A stretch of DNA of 64,000 nt from Spiribacter sp. 2438 (GTDB taxonomy: Bacteria; Pseudomonadota; Gammaproteobacteria; Nitrococcales; Nitrococcaceae). The notes under the pieces were generated by a model. The model was given only the letters and a program-made list of their open reading frames with translations, was not told where the DNA came from and did not search any database. Position 1 is the stretch's first letter; every line of letters starts with the position of its first letter. The position numbers and the translations under genes were made by a program. The DNA is taken from assembly GCF_009676705.1 (NCBI RefSeq), contig NZ_CP046046.1, positions 1,759,501-1,823,500 of the forward strand. The letters are read 5' to 3'. Below are positions 1-10,488 of the stretch, in pieces.

Positions 1-2230
1 GGACCCCGGTGGTGACCAGCTGGACGGCGTTGCCCAGCAGGCTGATGTCCGCGTCATGCCGGACGGCTTTTTCCCGATCCACCTGCAGCGACCAGTCGAT
101 GCCGGGCAGCGCCCGATTGTCTTCTATGTCGGCGAATCCGCCCAGTGACTCCATGCGCTCACGCACCGCCTCGACGCTGGCGGGCAATTGGTCCGGCGGA
201 CCGCTGAGCTGCAGCTCGATGGGCTTGGGCTGGGCCGGCCCCTGCTGCTGCTGGGTGATCTGGGTGCGAATGCCCGGTACATCCGCCACCGCGGCCCGGA
301 TGTCCTCAATAATGGCCACCGCCGGGCGCCGATGGCGCCAGTCGACGAACTCCAGCTGCACCACCCCCACGGCGTCGCGGGCGAGCCCCTGACCGCCCAC
401 CCGGGTGGGATCCGCCACGGTGCGGGCGTAGACGAAGGCGACTTCATCAAAGTCGGCTAGCCGCGATTCCACCGAGCGCATGAGGGCGTCTTTTTCGTGA
501 ACCGACAGATCCCCCCGGGCCTGGACCTGCACCCGGGCGTATTCCGGCTCCACCGAGGGGAAAAACTCCACCCCGGCCCCTAGCCGGCCATAGGCCGCAT
601 AGGTGGCCACCACCACCAGCAGAATGCCCAGCGACACCGTGCCCGGCCGCTTCAGCGCCCGCCCCAGCCAGCGCACATAAAAACCGCTAAAGCCGTCCAG
701 CTGATTGAGGTCACCGGACTCGGCAATGCGGATACGCGCCTGATGGCTGCCCTGCTCGCCCCCCTGGCGACCGAACACACCCCCCAGCACCGGGATGAAG
801 ATCAGGGCCATGGCCAGGGACGCGGTGAGGGTGAAAATCACCGTAATGGGCAGGAATTTCATGAACTGCCCGACCATCCCGCCCCAGAACAGCAGCGGCA
901 CGAACACCGACAGCGTGGTCAGCGTCGCCGCGGTAATGGGCCAGGCCATGCGCTTGGCGCCATAACGGTAGGCGTCCGGCGCCGACCAGCCCTCGGTCAT
1001 GCGCCGTTCCGCCAGCTCCACCACCACAATGGCGGCGTCCACCAGCATGCCCACCACCAGAATCAGGCTGAACAGCACCACAATGTTCATGGTGTAGCCC
1101 AGGGCATACACCGCCAGGATACCGGTCAGAAAGGCGCCGGGGATGGCCAGCCCCACCAGCATGGCGGGCCGCCAGCCCATCACCGCCACCACCACCAGCA
1201 TGACCAGCACCACGGCGGTCAGGACGTTGTTCTGCAGGTCCCGGAGCATGGTGCGAATGTCCTGGGAGCGATCCTGCAGGTAGGTGGCCTCGAGGGCGGC
1301 GGGCCACTCGGCGCGGCTCTGCTCCACCAGGGCGCGGATCTGGTCATTCACCTCGATGATGTTGGCCCCCACCCGCTTGGAGACTTCCAGGGTGATGGCC
1401 GGCTCGCCGTTAATGCGGACGAACTCGGTGGGGTCCTTGAAGGTGCGTCGCACCTGGGCCACGTCGGCAAAGGTGACCACCCGGTCATCCACCACCTTCA
1501 CCGGCAGGCCGAGCACATCGTCCATGTCCTCAATGACCCCCGGCACCCGCACCGCCAGCCGGCCGGCGCCGGTGTCCAGAGCCCCGGCGGCGATCAGGCG
1601 GTTGTTGCGGTCCACCAGGCTGAACAACTCCTCATACGAGACGTTGTAGGTCTGCATGACCCGGTCATCCACCGCCACTTCCAGCAGCTCTTCCCGGTCA
1701 CCGCCGATCTCGGCTTCGAGCACGCCGGGCAGCGCTTCGATGCGGTCCTGCAGGGCGCGGGCGGTTTCCAGCAGCGAGCGCTCCGGCAGGGGCCCGGACA
1801 GGGCCACGGTCAGCACCGGAAACAGCGCCACGTTGATTTCGTTCACCCGGGGTTCTTCGGCCCCCTGGGGCAGGTCCGCCTTGGCAATGTCTACGCCTTC
1901 ACGAACGTCGGCCAGGGCCTGATCGGCATCAAAGCCGGCATCGAATTCCAGGGTAATCGAGGCAAACCCCTCGGCGGCGGTGCCCTTGATCTGGTCGACG
2001 CCCTCGATGCCGCTCAGCTCCCGCTCCATGGGGCGAACCAGCAGCCGCTCGGCGTCCTCCGGCGAAATCCCTTCATAGGCCATGGAGACATAGATCACCG
2101 GGATGGTGAGATCCGGTTCCGCCTCCTTGGGGATCACCTGATAGGCATAAATCCCGAAGCCCACCACCAACAGGAATACCAGGCTCACCGAGCGGCTGCG
2201 CAGGAAAGCGGTCTCGATCAGTGCGCGCAT
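1..2230 (-). CDS. RND-family efflux permease (3' end outside window)
   Basis: Inner-membrane proton-driven efflux pump subunit of the AcrB/RND superfamily, working with the adaptor encoded just upstream. About 743 codons are present and the gene continues past the left edge. The N-terminus (MRALIETAFLRSRSVSLVF) begins with the usual short cytoplasmic stretch and TM1, followed by the periplasmic porter region. The TM4 region carries the conserved acidic relay motif (VVGMLVDAAIVVVE). Start chosen at the ATG 4 bp after the adaptor stop codon; a strong GGAGGA ribosome site lies inside the end of the adaptor gene. The protein resembles the short-adaptor RND subgroup more than AcrB itself; substrate cannot be told from sequence. 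Confidence 0.9.
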   Translation of the reverse strand, partial: MRALIETAFLRSRSVSLVFLLVVGFGIYAYQVIPKEAEPDLTIPVIYVSMAYEGISPEDAERLLVRPMERELSGIEGVDQIKGTAAEGFASITLEFDAGFDADQALADVREGVDIAKADLPQGAEEPRVNEINVALFPVLTVALSGPLPERSLLETARALQDRIEALPGVLEAEIGGDREELLEVAVDDRVMQTYNVSYEELFSLVDRNNRLIAAGALDTGAGRLAVRVPGVIEDMDDVLGLPVKVVDDRVVTFADVAQVRRTFKDPTEFVRINGEPAITLEVSKRVGANIIEVNDQIRALVEQSRAEWPAALEATYLQDRSQDIRTMLRDLQNNVLTAVVLVMLVVVAVMGWRPAMLVGLAIPGAFLTGILAVYALGYTMNIVVLFSLILVVGMLVDAAIVVVELAERRMTEGWSAPDAYRYGAKRMAWPITAATLTTLSVFVPLLFWGGMVGQFMKFLPITVIFTLTASLAMALIFIPVLGGVFGRQGGEQGSHQARIRIAESGDLNQLDGFSGFYVRWLGRALKRPGTVSLGILLVVVATYAAYGRLGAGVEFFPSVEPEYARVQVQARGDLSVHEKDALMRSVESRLADFDEVAFVYARTVADPTRVGGQGLARDAVGVVQLEFVDWRHRRPAVAIIEDIRAAVADVPGIRTQITQQQQGPAQPKPIELQLSGPPDQLPASVEAVRERMESLGGFADIEDNRALPGIDWSLQVDREKAVRHDADISLLGNAVQLVTTGV

Positions 2231-2234
2231 GGAG

Positions 2235-3290
2235 TCAGTCCTCCACGGTCACCGGGCGGACCCGCTCACCTTCGCGCACGAACCCCTGGCCCACGGTAAT
2301 CAGCTCCAGGCGCTCCGGCAGGCCGGTCACCCACATGCCCTCCCGCTGGGAGCGCACGATCTCCACGGGATGGAAGACCACGCGGTCATCCTCATCCACG
2401 GCTTTCACCCCCACCTCGCCGGTATCCGCCAGGGACAGCCAGGCCGGGCTGACAAAATGGGCCTCCACCGAATCCAGGGGGATGCGCAGGGTGGCGCTGA
2501 CGCCCACCGGCAGACCCTCCGGATTGGGAGCGGTGACCTCGACCCGAAAGGTCCGCGACCCCTCATCCGCCGCACGGGCGATGCGGGTGACCTTGCCGCT
2601 CAGGGCATCGCCGGTAGCCAGCTCGATCTCCACTTCCCGGCCCCGCTGCACCTGCCGGATCTCCTGCTGGGCCACGTTGGCCACCACGATCAGGGGGTCC
2701 ACCTGCAGCAGCCGGGCGATGGGGTCCGCCACCGCGACAAAGTCGCCCACCGACACCATGCGCGCTTCCACCACGCCGCTCATGGGGGCGGTAATGCGGG
2801 TGTCGTCGATTTCCTGGTTAATGGCCGCCAGCTGTGCCCGGGCGGCCTCCAGCGCCGCCCGGGCCTCGTCCACCGCCCGCTCCGACTGAAAGCCGTCGCC
2901 GCGGAGGCGCTCGGCGGCCTCAAGATCCGCAGAACGCTGCACCACCCGGGCCTGAGCCTCGGCCCGTCGCGCCTCGCGGTCGTTCATGGCCAGCTCCACC
3001 AGCCCGTCACCGGCTTCTACCGGGTCGCCCTCGGCGGCCTGCACCGAGACCACGCGCCCTGACGTTTCAGCTCGGACCGTGACATCCTGATCGGCCTGGG
3101 TGTCGCCCTGGTTTTCGATGAACCGGGTTACGGTCTCGGCGCTGACCGTCTGCACCTGGACGTCCATGGCCGGGCGCTCCGCCGGGGTGGGTTCCGGCGG
3201 CGGCTCATCGGCGGCAAACAGCCCGCTCAGCATCCAGAGCACCAGCAGCGCCGCCATGACGGCGGTGATCAGATAGGACTTTCGGTTCAT
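2235..3290 (-). CDS. RND efflux periplasmic adaptor (membrane fusion protein)
   Basis: 351-residue HlyD/AcrA-type adaptor linking an RND permease to an outer-membrane channel. An N-terminal membrane anchor (residues 7-26) precedes a proline-rich linker. The biotinyl/lipoyl half-motif follows (around 70-105, VRAETSGRVVSV and EGDPVEAGDGL), then an alpha-hairpin rich in Ala/Arg/Glu (110-165), the second lipoyl half (TAPMSGVVEARMVSVGDFV) and the beta-barrel domain. It lies 4 bp upstream of the RND permease gene and 15 bp downstream of ribA, so it is probably cotranscribed with both. No TolC-like gene is nearby. Confidence 0.9.
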   Translation of the reverse strand: MNRKSYLITAVMAALLVLWMLSGLFAADEPPPEPTPAERPAMDVQVQTVSAETVTRFIENQGDTQADQDVTVRAETSGRVVSVQAAEGDPVEAGDGLVELAMNDREARRAEAQARVVQRSADLEAAERLRGDGFQSERAVDEARAALEAARAQLAAINQEIDDTRITAPMSGVVEARMVSVGDFVAVADPIARLLQVDPLIVVANVAQQEIRQVQRGREVEIELATGDALSGKVTRIARAADEGSRTFRVEVTAPNPEGLPVGVSATLRIPLDSVEAHFVSPAWLSLADTGEVGVKAVDEDDRVVFHPVEIVRSQREGMWVTGLPERLELITVGQGFVREGERVRPVTVED

Positions 3291-3305
3291 GCGGCTGTGT
3301 CCGCG

Positions 3306-3929
3306 TTAATCGGCGTCGAAGTGATGACCGAATTTGGCGGCCTTGGTTTCGAGATAGGCGTGATTATGAGGGTTGCGCCCCGCCCGCAGGGACAGGCGCT
3401 CCGCCACCCGAATGCCCGCCGCCTCAAGCCCCAGCACCTTCTGGGGGTTGTTGGTCAGCAGGCGAATGCGGCTCACCCCCAGCGCCTGCAGCATGGCGGC
3501 CGCCACGCCATAATCCCGGGCGTCGGGGGCAAAGCCCAACGCCTCGTTGGCCTCCACCGTGTCCGCGCCCTCGCTGTCCTGCACCGCGTAGGCGCGGATT
3601 TTGTTCAACAGGCCGATGCCGCGTCCCTCCTGGCGGAGATACACCACCACCCCGGTGCCCGCTTCACCAATCCGCTGCATGGCCGCCTGCAGCTGGGGGC
3701 CGCAGTCGCAGCGCTGGCTGAACAGGGCATCGCCGGTCAAACACTCGGAATGCACCCGCACCAGCGGGTCATCGGCGCTGGCCGGATCCCCCCGCACCAG
3801 GGCCACATGCTCCTTGCCCTTGGCGTCTTCAAAGCCATGGATACGGAACTCCCCCCATTGGGTGGGCAGACGGGCCTCGCCGGTGGGACGGGCCCGCACA
3901 TCCGGGGACAGGGTCACTGGATCGCTCAT
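3306..3929 (-). CDS. ribA: GTP cyclohydrolase II
   Basis: First enzyme of riboflavin synthesis: it opens GTP to 2,5-diamino-6-ribosylamino-pyrimidinone phosphate plus formate and pyrophosphate. The 207-residue stand-alone form is present, without a RibB domain. Zinc ligands are visible as Cys63, Cys74 and Cys76 (SECLTGD ... [10 protein letters not shown]), followed by the conserved RQEGRGIGL segment at 99-107 and the C-terminal LTNNPQK motif. It sits in a minus-strand run between yqjG and the RND adaptor, with short gaps suggesting cotranscription; no FMN riboswitch is apparent in the 13-bp gap upstream. Confidence 0.95.
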   Translation of the reverse strand: MSDPVTLSPDVRARPTGEARLPTQWGEFRIHGFEDAKGKEHVALVRGDPASADDPLVRVHSECLTGDALFSQRCDCGPQLQAAMQRIGEAGTGVVVYLRQEGRGIGLLNKIRAYAVQDSEGADTVEANEALGFAPDARDYGVAAAMLQALGVSRIRLLTNNPQKVLGLEAAGIRVAERLSLRAGRNPHNHAYLETKAAKFGHHFDAD

Positions 3930-3942
3930 GAGCGCCAGATTA

Positions 3943-4902
3943 TCACGCGCCCCGGCCGTGGGGCGCTTCCAGATCCAGCACCGGCCCCACGGGAATCACC
4001 CCGGTGGGATTAATCATCGGGTGACTGGTGTAGTAATGGCGCTTGATGTGATCCAGGTTGACGGTCTCGGCGATGCCCGGCTGCTGGTAGAGATCCCGCA
4101 GATAGCCGGACAGATGCGGGTAATCGGCGATGCGTCGCCAATTGCACTTGAAGTGCCCCACATAGACCGCGTCAAACCGCACCAGGGTGGTGAACAGCCG
4201 CCAGTCCGCCTCGGTAATGGAGGCACCGGTGAGATAACGCTGCTCGCCAAGGCGCGCCTCGAGCTCATCCAGCGCTTCAAACAGTTCACCCACGGCCTCT
4301 TCATAGGGCCCCTGGGCGGTGGCGAACCCCGCCTTGTACACCCCGTTGTTCACGGCGTGGTAGATCCGCTCGTTGAGTGCATCGATCTCGGCGGCCAGGG
4401 TGGCCGGGTACAGGTCCAGCGACGCCACCACGCCGGGGAGATCGTTGAAGGCCTGGTTGAGCATGCGCACCAGGTCCGCCGACTCGTTGCTGACGATGGT
4501 GCCCTGCTCCCGATCCCAGAGGGTGGGCACGGTCACCCGGCCGGTGTAATGGGGATCGGCCTTCTGGTAGAGCTGATGCAGATAATCCAGCCCGTAAAAG
4601 GGCTCTTCCGTGGCGCCGGGATAGCGGCCATCGAAATGCCAGCCGCCGTCGCCCATGTACGGATGCACCACCGACACACCGATGTGCGGCGCCAGTCCCT
4701 TGAGTTCGCGCACGATCAGCGTGCGATGGGCCCACGGGCAGGCCAGCGAGACGTAAAGATGATAGCGCCCGGAGACCGCGGGAAAATCGCCCTCCGGGCC
4801 GATCCAGCGACGGAACACCGTCTCCGGGCGCTCGAAGCGTCCTCCGGTGGACTCGGTGTCGTACCACTTGTCGTGCCAGACTCCGTCAACCAGCAGTCCC
4901 AT
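3943..4902 (-). CDS. yqjG: Glutathionyl-hydroquinone reductase (GST Xi class)
   Basis: 319-residue glutathione-S-transferase-fold enzyme of the Xi class, which reduces glutathionyl-(chloro)hydroquinones. The catalytic cysteine is Cys55 in the family motif SLACPWAHR (52-60). The N-terminal thioredoxin-like half is followed by an all-helical C-terminal GST domain containing [12 protein letters not shown]-type residues. Length and motif order match E. coli YqjG. It lies 13 bp upstream of ribA. A symbol by family resemblance only; the physiological substrate is unknown. Confidence 0.88.
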   Translation of the reverse strand: MGLLVDGVWHDKWYDTESTGGRFERPETVFRRWIGPEGDFPAVSGRYHLYVSLACPWAHRTLIVRELKGLAPHIGVSVVHPYMGDGGWHFDGRYPGATEEPFYGLDYLHQLYQKADPHYTGRVTVPTLWDREQGTIVSNESADLVRMLNQAFNDLPGVVASLDLYPATLAAEIDALNERIYHAVNNGVYKAGFATAQGPYEEAVGELFEALDELEARLGEQRYLTGASITEADWRLFTTLVRFDAVYVGHFKCNWRRIADYPHLSGYLRDLYQQPGIAETVNLDHIKRHYYTSHPMINPTGVIPVGPVLDLEAPHGRGA

Positions 4903-4959
4903 GGTCGATCCTCCCAGGCTGGGTATTGAAAAGGCCGGATAGGCTACGCCCCCGGGGCG

Positions 4960-6267
4960 TCAGTGGCCAGCGCGGGCGTCCTCGCCGCCGGTCAACGCCC
5001 GACCCGCCGCCCGGGCCATGCCGCGGATCACCGCCCACTCCGCCTGAACCCGGCGGACGCTGCGATGCCAGTCGCCCCGGGCCGACGCCCGGTCCACATG
5101 GCGGGGCACCCCGGACTGACGACGCTGCTGCAGACAGTCCTGATAGGCCCGGATCGCCCGGTCGGCACACTCGTCCAGCGAGACCGCCCGGGCGGTCTCA
5201 GCCACTGCCTGATCCAGCGCCACTCGCCGATCCGCCGGCAAGGCCAGCAATGACTGGATAGCCGCCGCCATGTCCGCCGAATCCGCCTCGGCGGGGAGCA
5301 GCCGGCCGTTGCGGTCATTCACCACCTCCCGGGCGCCCGGCGCGTCCAGCGCCACCACCGGCACCCCGGCAGCCATGGCTTCAGCCAGCACCATGCCCTG
5401 GGTCTCGGTGAAGGAGGCGAATGCAAACACGTCCATGGCGGCATAGGCGTCCGCCAGCGCCGGCAGGCGCAACGCCCCGGGCCGATGCAGGCGGTGGCTC
5501 AGTCCGGCGCCAGCAAACACCGCGTCCAGCTCCGCCGCCGCCGGGCCATCCCCCACCACCAGGGCGTGGACCCGGGGGTCGGCCTCGGCCACCCGTAGCA
5601 TGGCCCGGGCCACGGCCAGGGGGTTTTTCTCCTCGGCCAGACGCCCCACGTGCCCCACCACCCGGGCGTCCGCAGGGATCCCGTGGGCTTGCCGACCCCG
5701 CCGGCCATCGCCGGCGACAAACGCCTGCCGGTCGATGCCGGTGGGCACCACCTGCAGGGGCGCATCGACGCCCCGGTCCGTCAGCACCCGGGCAATGCTC
5801 TCGCTGGGCGCGAACACCCGGTCGCAGCTGTTGGCGTAGCTGGTGGACAGTGCCACGACAAAGCGCTGCAACGCGGCGGAATCACCGGGCACGTAGTGGG
5901 TGTAAGCCTCATACATGGTGTGATGGGTGAACACCAGCGGCGCGTCCCGCTCCAGGGCCACCCGCAGGGCGGTGGAGCCGATCAGAAAGGGCTGATGGGC
6001 ATGAATAATGTCGGGCTGGAAGGCCTGCAGCGCATCATTGAGTGGCCCGGGCACCGGCAGCACCACCGAAAAGTCGCTGCCATTGAAGTTCTGAAGGGCG
6101 GGAATGCGGACCACGTCCGGCTCATCGGCGGGCCGGTCCGGAAACTCCGGCGCCACCACCAGCACCCGATGCCCCCGGCGGCGGTAGGCCTCGGTAAAGT
6201 CCGCCACCGAACGGGCCACGCCACTGACGTGGGGCGTAAAGGTATTGGTCATCATGACGATGTTCAC
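4960..6267 (-). CDS. GT4-family glycosyltransferase
   Basis: 435-residue GT-B fold glycosyltransferase with the layout of MgtA/PimB-like GT4 enzymes. The N-terminus starts with TNTFTPHVSGVARSV (nucleotide-sugar transferase Gly loop), HAHQPF lies around residue 90-95, and the C-terminal Rossmann half carries VGRLAEEKNP and the EX7E-like region FTETQGMVLAEAMAAG. A basic tail (about 50 residues rich in Arg) extends beyond the domain. Its ATG overlaps the stop of the upstream glycosidase-like gene by 4 bp (ATGA), so the two are translationally coupled, suggesting a shared role in making or remodelling a glucan or glycolipid. Donor and acceptor are unknown. Confidence 0.88.
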   Translation of the reverse strand: MNIVMMTNTFTPHVSGVARSVADFTEAYRRRGHRVLVVAPEFPDRPADEPDVVRIPALQNFNGSDFSVVLPVPGPLNDALQAFQPDIIHAHQPFLIGSTALRVALERDAPLVFTHHTMYEAYTHYVPGDSAALQRFVVALSTSYANSCDRVFAPSESIARVLTDRGVDAPLQVVPTGIDRQAFVAGDGRRGRQAHGIPADARVVGHVGRLAEEKNPLAVARAMLRVAEADPRVHALVVGDGPAAAELDAVFAGAGLSHRLHRPGALRLPALADAYAAMDVFAFASFTETQGMVLAEAMAAGVPVVALDAPGAREVVNDRNGRLLPAEADSADMAAAIQSLLALPADRRVALDQAVAETARAVSLDECADRAIRAYQDCLQQRRQSGVPRHVDRASARGDWHRSVRRVQAEWAVIRGMARAAGRALTGGEDARAGH

Positions 6268-8585
6268 GAACCGCTCTCCGGTAGCTGAGCCGACCGGGCC
6301 TCGCCGGCCAGCACCCGGGGTTCCCGGCCCGGCAGGGCCACCTGAATGCCGCCGGGATCGCTTCCATCAATGCGCCACTCCAGCCGATGGGCACCATCGG
6401 CGGACGGCTGCAGGCTGACCTGGACGCTGCCCCAGGGCGTGGGGGTGGGCCCGTAGCGGATGACCTCGCCGGGGATGAGCCATCGGGGCTGGATGCCGCC
6501 ACCCAGGACCAGCTGGTCACCCTCTTCGCGGCAGAAGGCGTTGCGTAACATCGCCACCCACTCCGCCGCGGCCCAGACATGCTGACCATCGCCCATGCAG
6601 CCGCCCCGGGTCAGTGGGTGAATGGCCTCGGGCCACTGGCCGGTGGGGCTCGCCAGGTCGGCCACGGCATCGATCAATGCCAGCCCCCGAGAGTCGCCGG
6701 CCCGCAGCAGAATCTGCGCCAGATGCAGGGTCAGATAAGCGTTCACGCCGGAGTGGATCATGTCCTGAAAGAAACCACCGTGCACCTGATGGGTGTCCAG
6801 CAGATACTCCACGGTGGCCAGCAGCCGGCGGTCGTCTGGTGCCACCGTCTGCAGCGGATAGCCCCGGGCAATGGAGCCGATGGCCCCGGCATCCATGCGC
6901 CGCAGCGGCGAGGCCGGCAGCGCGGCATGCCCCAGCCGCTGTTCGTCCGCCGCCTGGGCGCGGTCAATGCTGGCCTGCAGGTCGTCGGCCTGCTCGCGCA
7001 TGCTGGCGGCCAGTTCGGTCTCACCCTCGGCCTCGGCGAGCCCGGCGGCGGCCCGCAGACCGCCCACGGCCCAGTCGTCGTCCCAGTAATAGAAATCATT
7101 GGGCCCCAGGTGCTCGGCGCTGAAGCCCGCCGGCAGCAGCCCCGCCTCGGGGCGCTCGGTGCCGGCGGGCAGTCGCTTGCGCGCCACCCACTCGGCCCCG
7201 CGGCGGATCACCCGGATCCATTCCGCCGGTCTGGCCCCCGGCGGCAGTGAGCCGGTCAGGGTGTGATAGCGGGCCAGGATCCACAGGGCCTGACCGTTGG
7301 AGTCCCACTCACCTTCCTGACTGTGGAAATACCCCGTGGCTCGGGTCTGACGCTCGGGAAAGTGGGCCAGCGCCCGGCCGGAGCGGTCCACCATGCCGAC
7401 GTTGAGCATGGCGTGAATGATGAAAGCGGCATCCCGGAACCAGAAGCGCCGATAGGTGTAGGGCCCCGGATAGATGTCCTCCACGGAGTGCTGCAACAGG
7501 GTCCGCAGCGCGGCGTCATAGAGTCGGGTCAACGGCTCATCCGGCACCTGCAGCCGCGCCACCCCCTGCAGCGCCTCGGCCCAGCTCTCGGGGCGCGACT
7601 GGGTGGTCTCGGCAGGCAGCGGCATGCGCAGGGCCAGCGAGCGCTCGCCGGCATTCGACAGGTCGTACAGGGCCACCGCCGTCACCAGGCCGGTGTCGCA
7701 GCGGATTGGCGTATCGGCGTCGGGGGGCGCGCCCTCGCCCCGGGCGGCGGCCAGGGCGGCATCGCCGTGACGATAATCCGAGCCCACCACCGCCGCCGGG
7801 CGCTCGGCAAAGTGGATGACGTCCCGGCGGGCGCCGGGTTCGTCGTCCTGAACCTGCCAGCGCCAGCCGTCGCCGTCTCCCTCACCGGGCTCGCCGCGAA
7901 CTTCGCGGACAAAGCTGATGCCCTCGGGATTGTAGGGACGCAGGGCGATGGCCAGCCGCCCCGGGCGATCACCGCGGGCGTGATACGTCGCCTCCAGCCA
8001 GTGGCGGTCGCCGTCGCGGACCACCCGGGCGCGACTTTCCAGGGACAGCCCCTGGGCCTCGCTGCGGGTGATGATGACCAGGTCGGTGTCATCGGCTTCC
8101 AGCCACTGCTCGACGCGGTCCAGACGCGCCGGGTAGAGCGCCGTGCCATCGTCGGCCAGGATCCACGCGTCCAGGGACCAGCCGTCCTCGACACCGGTGA
8201 GTAGCCCCCGGGGGTCCACCAGCGGCAGCGCGGCGCAATCCGGCTGTCCCACCGCCGTCCAGTTGCGATGGGTGAGATTGATGTGGGTCAGGCTGAAGGC
8301 CCGGGGCAGAAACGCTGCGCTGTGGGGATTGAACTGCTGTTCAATCCAGTAGGGCCAGACCCAGTCCAGATTGTGCTGAATCACCCGGGTGTTGATCAGC
8401 CCCCGGGCGTGGAACACCATGCCGGCCCGCAGCAGCTCGATGGGTTCGGCCACCTCCGAGGGCTGACTGAAGCGCCGGAACCGGGCCATCAGCGCCAGTG
8501 GATCCATAAAGCCCTGGGACCGGGCAGCGCGCCGCACCAGCCAGCGCCAGGGTAGCCAACGCATCGCTCCCAACAATCGCATCAA
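6264..8585 (-). CDS. Glycoside-hydrolase-like (alpha/alpha)6-barrel protein
   Basis: 773-residue cytoplasmic protein with no signal peptide. The middle (roughly residues 340-690) has the aromatic/acidic spacing of six-hairpin glycosidases of the glucoamylase/debranching type. Visible motifs are [16 protein letters not shown] near 375, then [29 protein letters not shown] and [20 protein letters not shown]. The N-terminal part is beta-rich and unassigned. The gene is coupled to the GT4 gene by a 4-bp overlap and lies divergent from folE across a 95-bp gap. I recognise the fold class, not the substrate; family assignment (GH15/GH63/GH133-like) is inference. Confidence 0.7.
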   Translation of the reverse strand: MMRLLGAMRWLPWRWLVRRAARSQGFMDPLALMARFRRFSQPSEVAEPIELLRAGMVFHARGLINTRVIQHNLDWVWPYWIEQQFNPHSAAFLPRAFSLTHINLTHRNWTAVGQPDCAALPLVDPRGLLTGVEDGWSLDAWILADDGTALYPARLDRVEQWLEADDTDLVIITRSEAQGLSLESRARVVRDGDRHWLEATYHARGDRPGRLAIALRPYNPEGISFVREVRGEPGEGDGDGWRWQVQDDEPGARRDVIHFAERPAAVVGSDYRHGDAALAAARGEGAPPDADTPIRCDTGLVTAVALYDLSNAGERSLALRMPLPAETTQSRPESWAEALQGVARLQVPDEPLTRLYDAALRTLLQHSVEDIYPGPYTYRRFWFRDAAFIIHAMLNVGMVDRSGRALAHFPERQTRATGYFHSQEGEWDSNGQALWILARYHTLTGSLPPGARPAEWIRVIRRGAEWVARKRLPAGTERPEAGLLPAGFSAEHLGPNDFYYWDDDWAVGGLRAAAGLAEAEGETELAASMREQADDLQASIDRAQAADEQRLGHAALPASPLRRMDAGAIGSIARGYPLQTVAPDDRRLLATVEYLLDTHQVHGGFFQDMIHSGVNAYLTLHLAQILLRAGDSRGLALIDAVADLASPTGQWPEAIHPLTRGGCMGDGQHVWAAAEWVAMLRNAFCREEGDQLVLGGGIQPRWLIPGEVIRYGPTPTPWGSVQVSLQPSADGAHRLEWRIDGSDPGGIQVALPGREPRVLAGEARSAQLPESGS

Positions 8586-8680
8586 TCCACGCCCCCTGCT
8601 GTCCTCGCTCGCGGACCCGTGTAAAATCGATCGGTCATACGTCCGTCACGGGCGACAAGCCACTCGAATGGAGATCGACG

Positions 8681-9244
8681 ATGAATCCCGATCTGGATCA
8701 TCACTTCACGCAGATCATCACCGGCCTCGGTGAAAACGTGGAACGCGAAGGCCTGGTCAAGACCCCCTACCGGGCGGCCCGGGCCATGGAATTTCTCACC
8801 CAGGGTTACCATCAGTCGCTGGACGAACTGGTGAATGACGCCATGTTCGAATCGGACAATGACGAAATGGTCATTGTTCGGGACATCGAGTTCTATTCGC
8901 TGTGCGAACACCACGTGCTGCCATTCTTCGGCCATGCCCAGGTGGGCTATATCCCCGACGGGCGGGTGATCGGCCTGTCGAAGATCGCCCGCATCGTCGA
9001 CATGTACGCCCGCCGCCTGCAGATCCAGGAAAACCTGGCCCGCGAGGTGGCCGAGGCCCTGCAGCGGGTCACCGCTGCCAAGGGGGTGGCGGTGCAGATG
9101 GACGCCCGGCACATGTGCATGATGATGCGCGGCGTGAGCAAGCAGAACGCGGAAATGAGCTCCTCGGTGATGCTCGGCACTTTCCGCGAGTCGGTGTCCA
9201 CCCGCAATGAATTCCTGCAGCTGATCCGTCGGCGGCCGGCATGA
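8681..9244 (+). CDS. folE: GTP cyclohydrolase I
   Basis: 187-residue enzyme converting GTP to 7,8-dihydroneopterin triphosphate, the entry to folate and pterin cofactors. Zinc-binding residues are Cys75 and His78 in [12 protein letters not shown] and Cys146 in [10 protein letters not shown]. The product-shaping segment [13 protein letters not shown] is present. Start is supported by GGAG nine bases upstream. A TAAAAT hexamer near 8621 could be a -10 box. The stop overlaps the start of folX by 4 bp, so the two enzymes are coupled. Confidence 0.96.
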   Translation: MNPDLDHHFTQIITGLGENVEREGLVKTPYRAARAMEFLTQGYHQSLDELVNDAMFESDNDEMVIVRDIEFYSLCEHHVLPFFGHAQVGYIPDGRVIGLSKIARIVDMYARRLQIQENLAREVAEALQRVTAAKGVAVQMDARHMCMMMRGVSKQNAEMSSSVMLGTFRESVSTRNEFLQLIRRRPA

Positions 9245-9618
9245 GCGAGGGCCTGAACCGCCCCCTCTCCCGGATCCACATCAAGGATCTGCGGTTGCGC
9301 ACATTCATTGGGTTCAATGAGGAGGAGCAGCGCAAGCGCCAGGACGTGGTGATCAACATCCGCATCGACTACGACGCCCTCAGCGCCGCTCGGGGCGACC
9401 AGGTGGACGAAGCGCTGAACTACAAAATCATCACCAAGGAAGTGATCGCCCACGTAGAGGACAATCGCTTCCTGCTGCTGGAAGCCATGGTGAATGACCT
9501 GGTGGAAATCGTGATGGCTCACCAAGCCGCCCAGCGGGTGGAGGTGGAGGTGGACAAACCCCACGCCCTGCGCTTCTCCGACTCGGTGTCCCTGACCATG
9601 GCGGCCAGCCGGGCCTGA
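9241..9618 (+). CDS. folX: Dihydroneopterin triphosphate 2'-epimerase
   Basis: 125-residue member of the FolB/FolX tunnelling fold. The N-terminus [17 protein letters not shown] and the stretch [20 protein letters not shown] follow E. coli FolX much more closely than FolB. FolX epimerises dihydroneopterin triphosphate to the monapterin form. Directly coupled to folE (ATGA overlap), so the pair likely feeds tetrahydromonapterin synthesis; no folM or phhA is in the window. FolB activity cannot be excluded, since the families overlap. Confidence 0.88.
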   Translation: MSEGLNRPLSRIHIKDLRLRTFIGFNEEEQRKRQDVVINIRIDYDALSAARGDQVDEALNYKIITKEVIAHVEDNRFLLLEAMVNDLVEIVMAHQAAQRVEVEVDKPHALRFSDSVSLTMAASRA

Positions 9619-9645
9619 CCATCCGGCGGGCCCGCTGCTGCCGGT

Positions 9646-10488
9646 TCAGTGAGAGAGCAGCACCGGCAGGGTCATTTCACTGAGGATGGTCCGGGTGGTA
9701 CCCCCCAGCACCATTTCCCGAAAGCGGGACCGGCCATAGGCGCCCATCACTAGCAGGTCGGCATCGCTGTCCGCGGCGGCGGACAGCAGCGCATCCCCCA
9801 CCGAGGTGTCGCCAACCCCCTGGGCGGCGGCTTCCACCGGCACGTCATGACGGGCCAGATGGGCCGCCAGATCGGCACCGGGCATGTCGCCATGGCCCGC
9901 CTCCAGACGGGCCGGATCCCCCAGCACCACCACCCGGACCCAGCCGGCGCCGCGTAGCAGCGGCAGGGCATCATGCACCGCCCGGGCACACTCGCGGCTG
10001 CCATCCCAGCCAATGATCACCCGCCGGCCGATGGGGCGCGGGGTCCAGGCGTAGGGCAGTGACAGCACCGGGCATCCGGCCATGATGGCGGCCTGGCCCG
10101 GCAGGTCCGAAGGGACCAGGTCCGCCGGCCGATCGGGATCCACCTGACCGATCACCAGCAGATCCGCGTAGCGGGCATGCAGGGCGATGACATCCAAGGT
10201 GTTGCGGTCGATACGCAGGTCCTCCACGGACCGCCACTCGGTGCGCAGATCCTCGCCGTCCACCCCGTCCTGAAACGCCACTTCCAGTCGGCGGTTGCGG
10301 GTCTGCCAGGCCTCGCGGTAGCGGTCCAGGGCGTCCGGCGGCAGATACTCGGCGTGGGCGGCCAGGGGCTCGGCCACCGCCAGACCGGTCAGGCGGGCAC
10401 CGTAATGGGCGGCCAGGGCCGCAGTGGCGGCGACGTGCTGGGCTTCATGGCCGTCGTCACTCAAATACAGCAGGATGTCGCGGATCAT
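9646..10488 (-). CDS. Universal stress protein, tandem UspA domains
   Basis: 280-residue protein with two UspA domains (about 1-145 and 150-280). The second carries the ATP-binding signature (LLVMGAYGRSRFREMVLGGTTR), whereas the first is more divergent, the usual asymmetry in tandem Usp proteins. It is convergent with folX across 27 bp. That gap contains a short CCGGC/GCCGG inverted repeat that may be a weak bidirectional terminator. Role in stress survival is inferred from the family. Confidence 0.9.
   Translation of the reverse strand: MIRDILLYLSDDGHEAQHVAATAALAAHYGARLTGLAVAEPLAAHAEYLPPDALDRYREAWQTRNRRLEVAFQDGVDGEDLRTEWRSVEDLRIDRNTLDVIALHARYADLLVIGQVDPDRPADLVPSDLPGQAAIMAGCPVLSLPYAWTPRPIGRRVIIGWDGSRECARAVHDALPLLRGAGWVRVVVLGDPARLEAGHGDMPGADLAAHLARHDVPVEAAAQGVGDTSVGDALLSAAADSDADLLVMGAYGRSRFREMVLGGTTRTILSEMTLPVLLSH

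Noticed and set aside
743-2299. Long His/Gln-rich ORF on the plus strand (518 codons)
   Set aside because: It lies antisense to the RND permease gene. The His/Gln/Gly composition is what the complement of a hydrophobic high-GC gene gives, and there is no ribosome site or homology.
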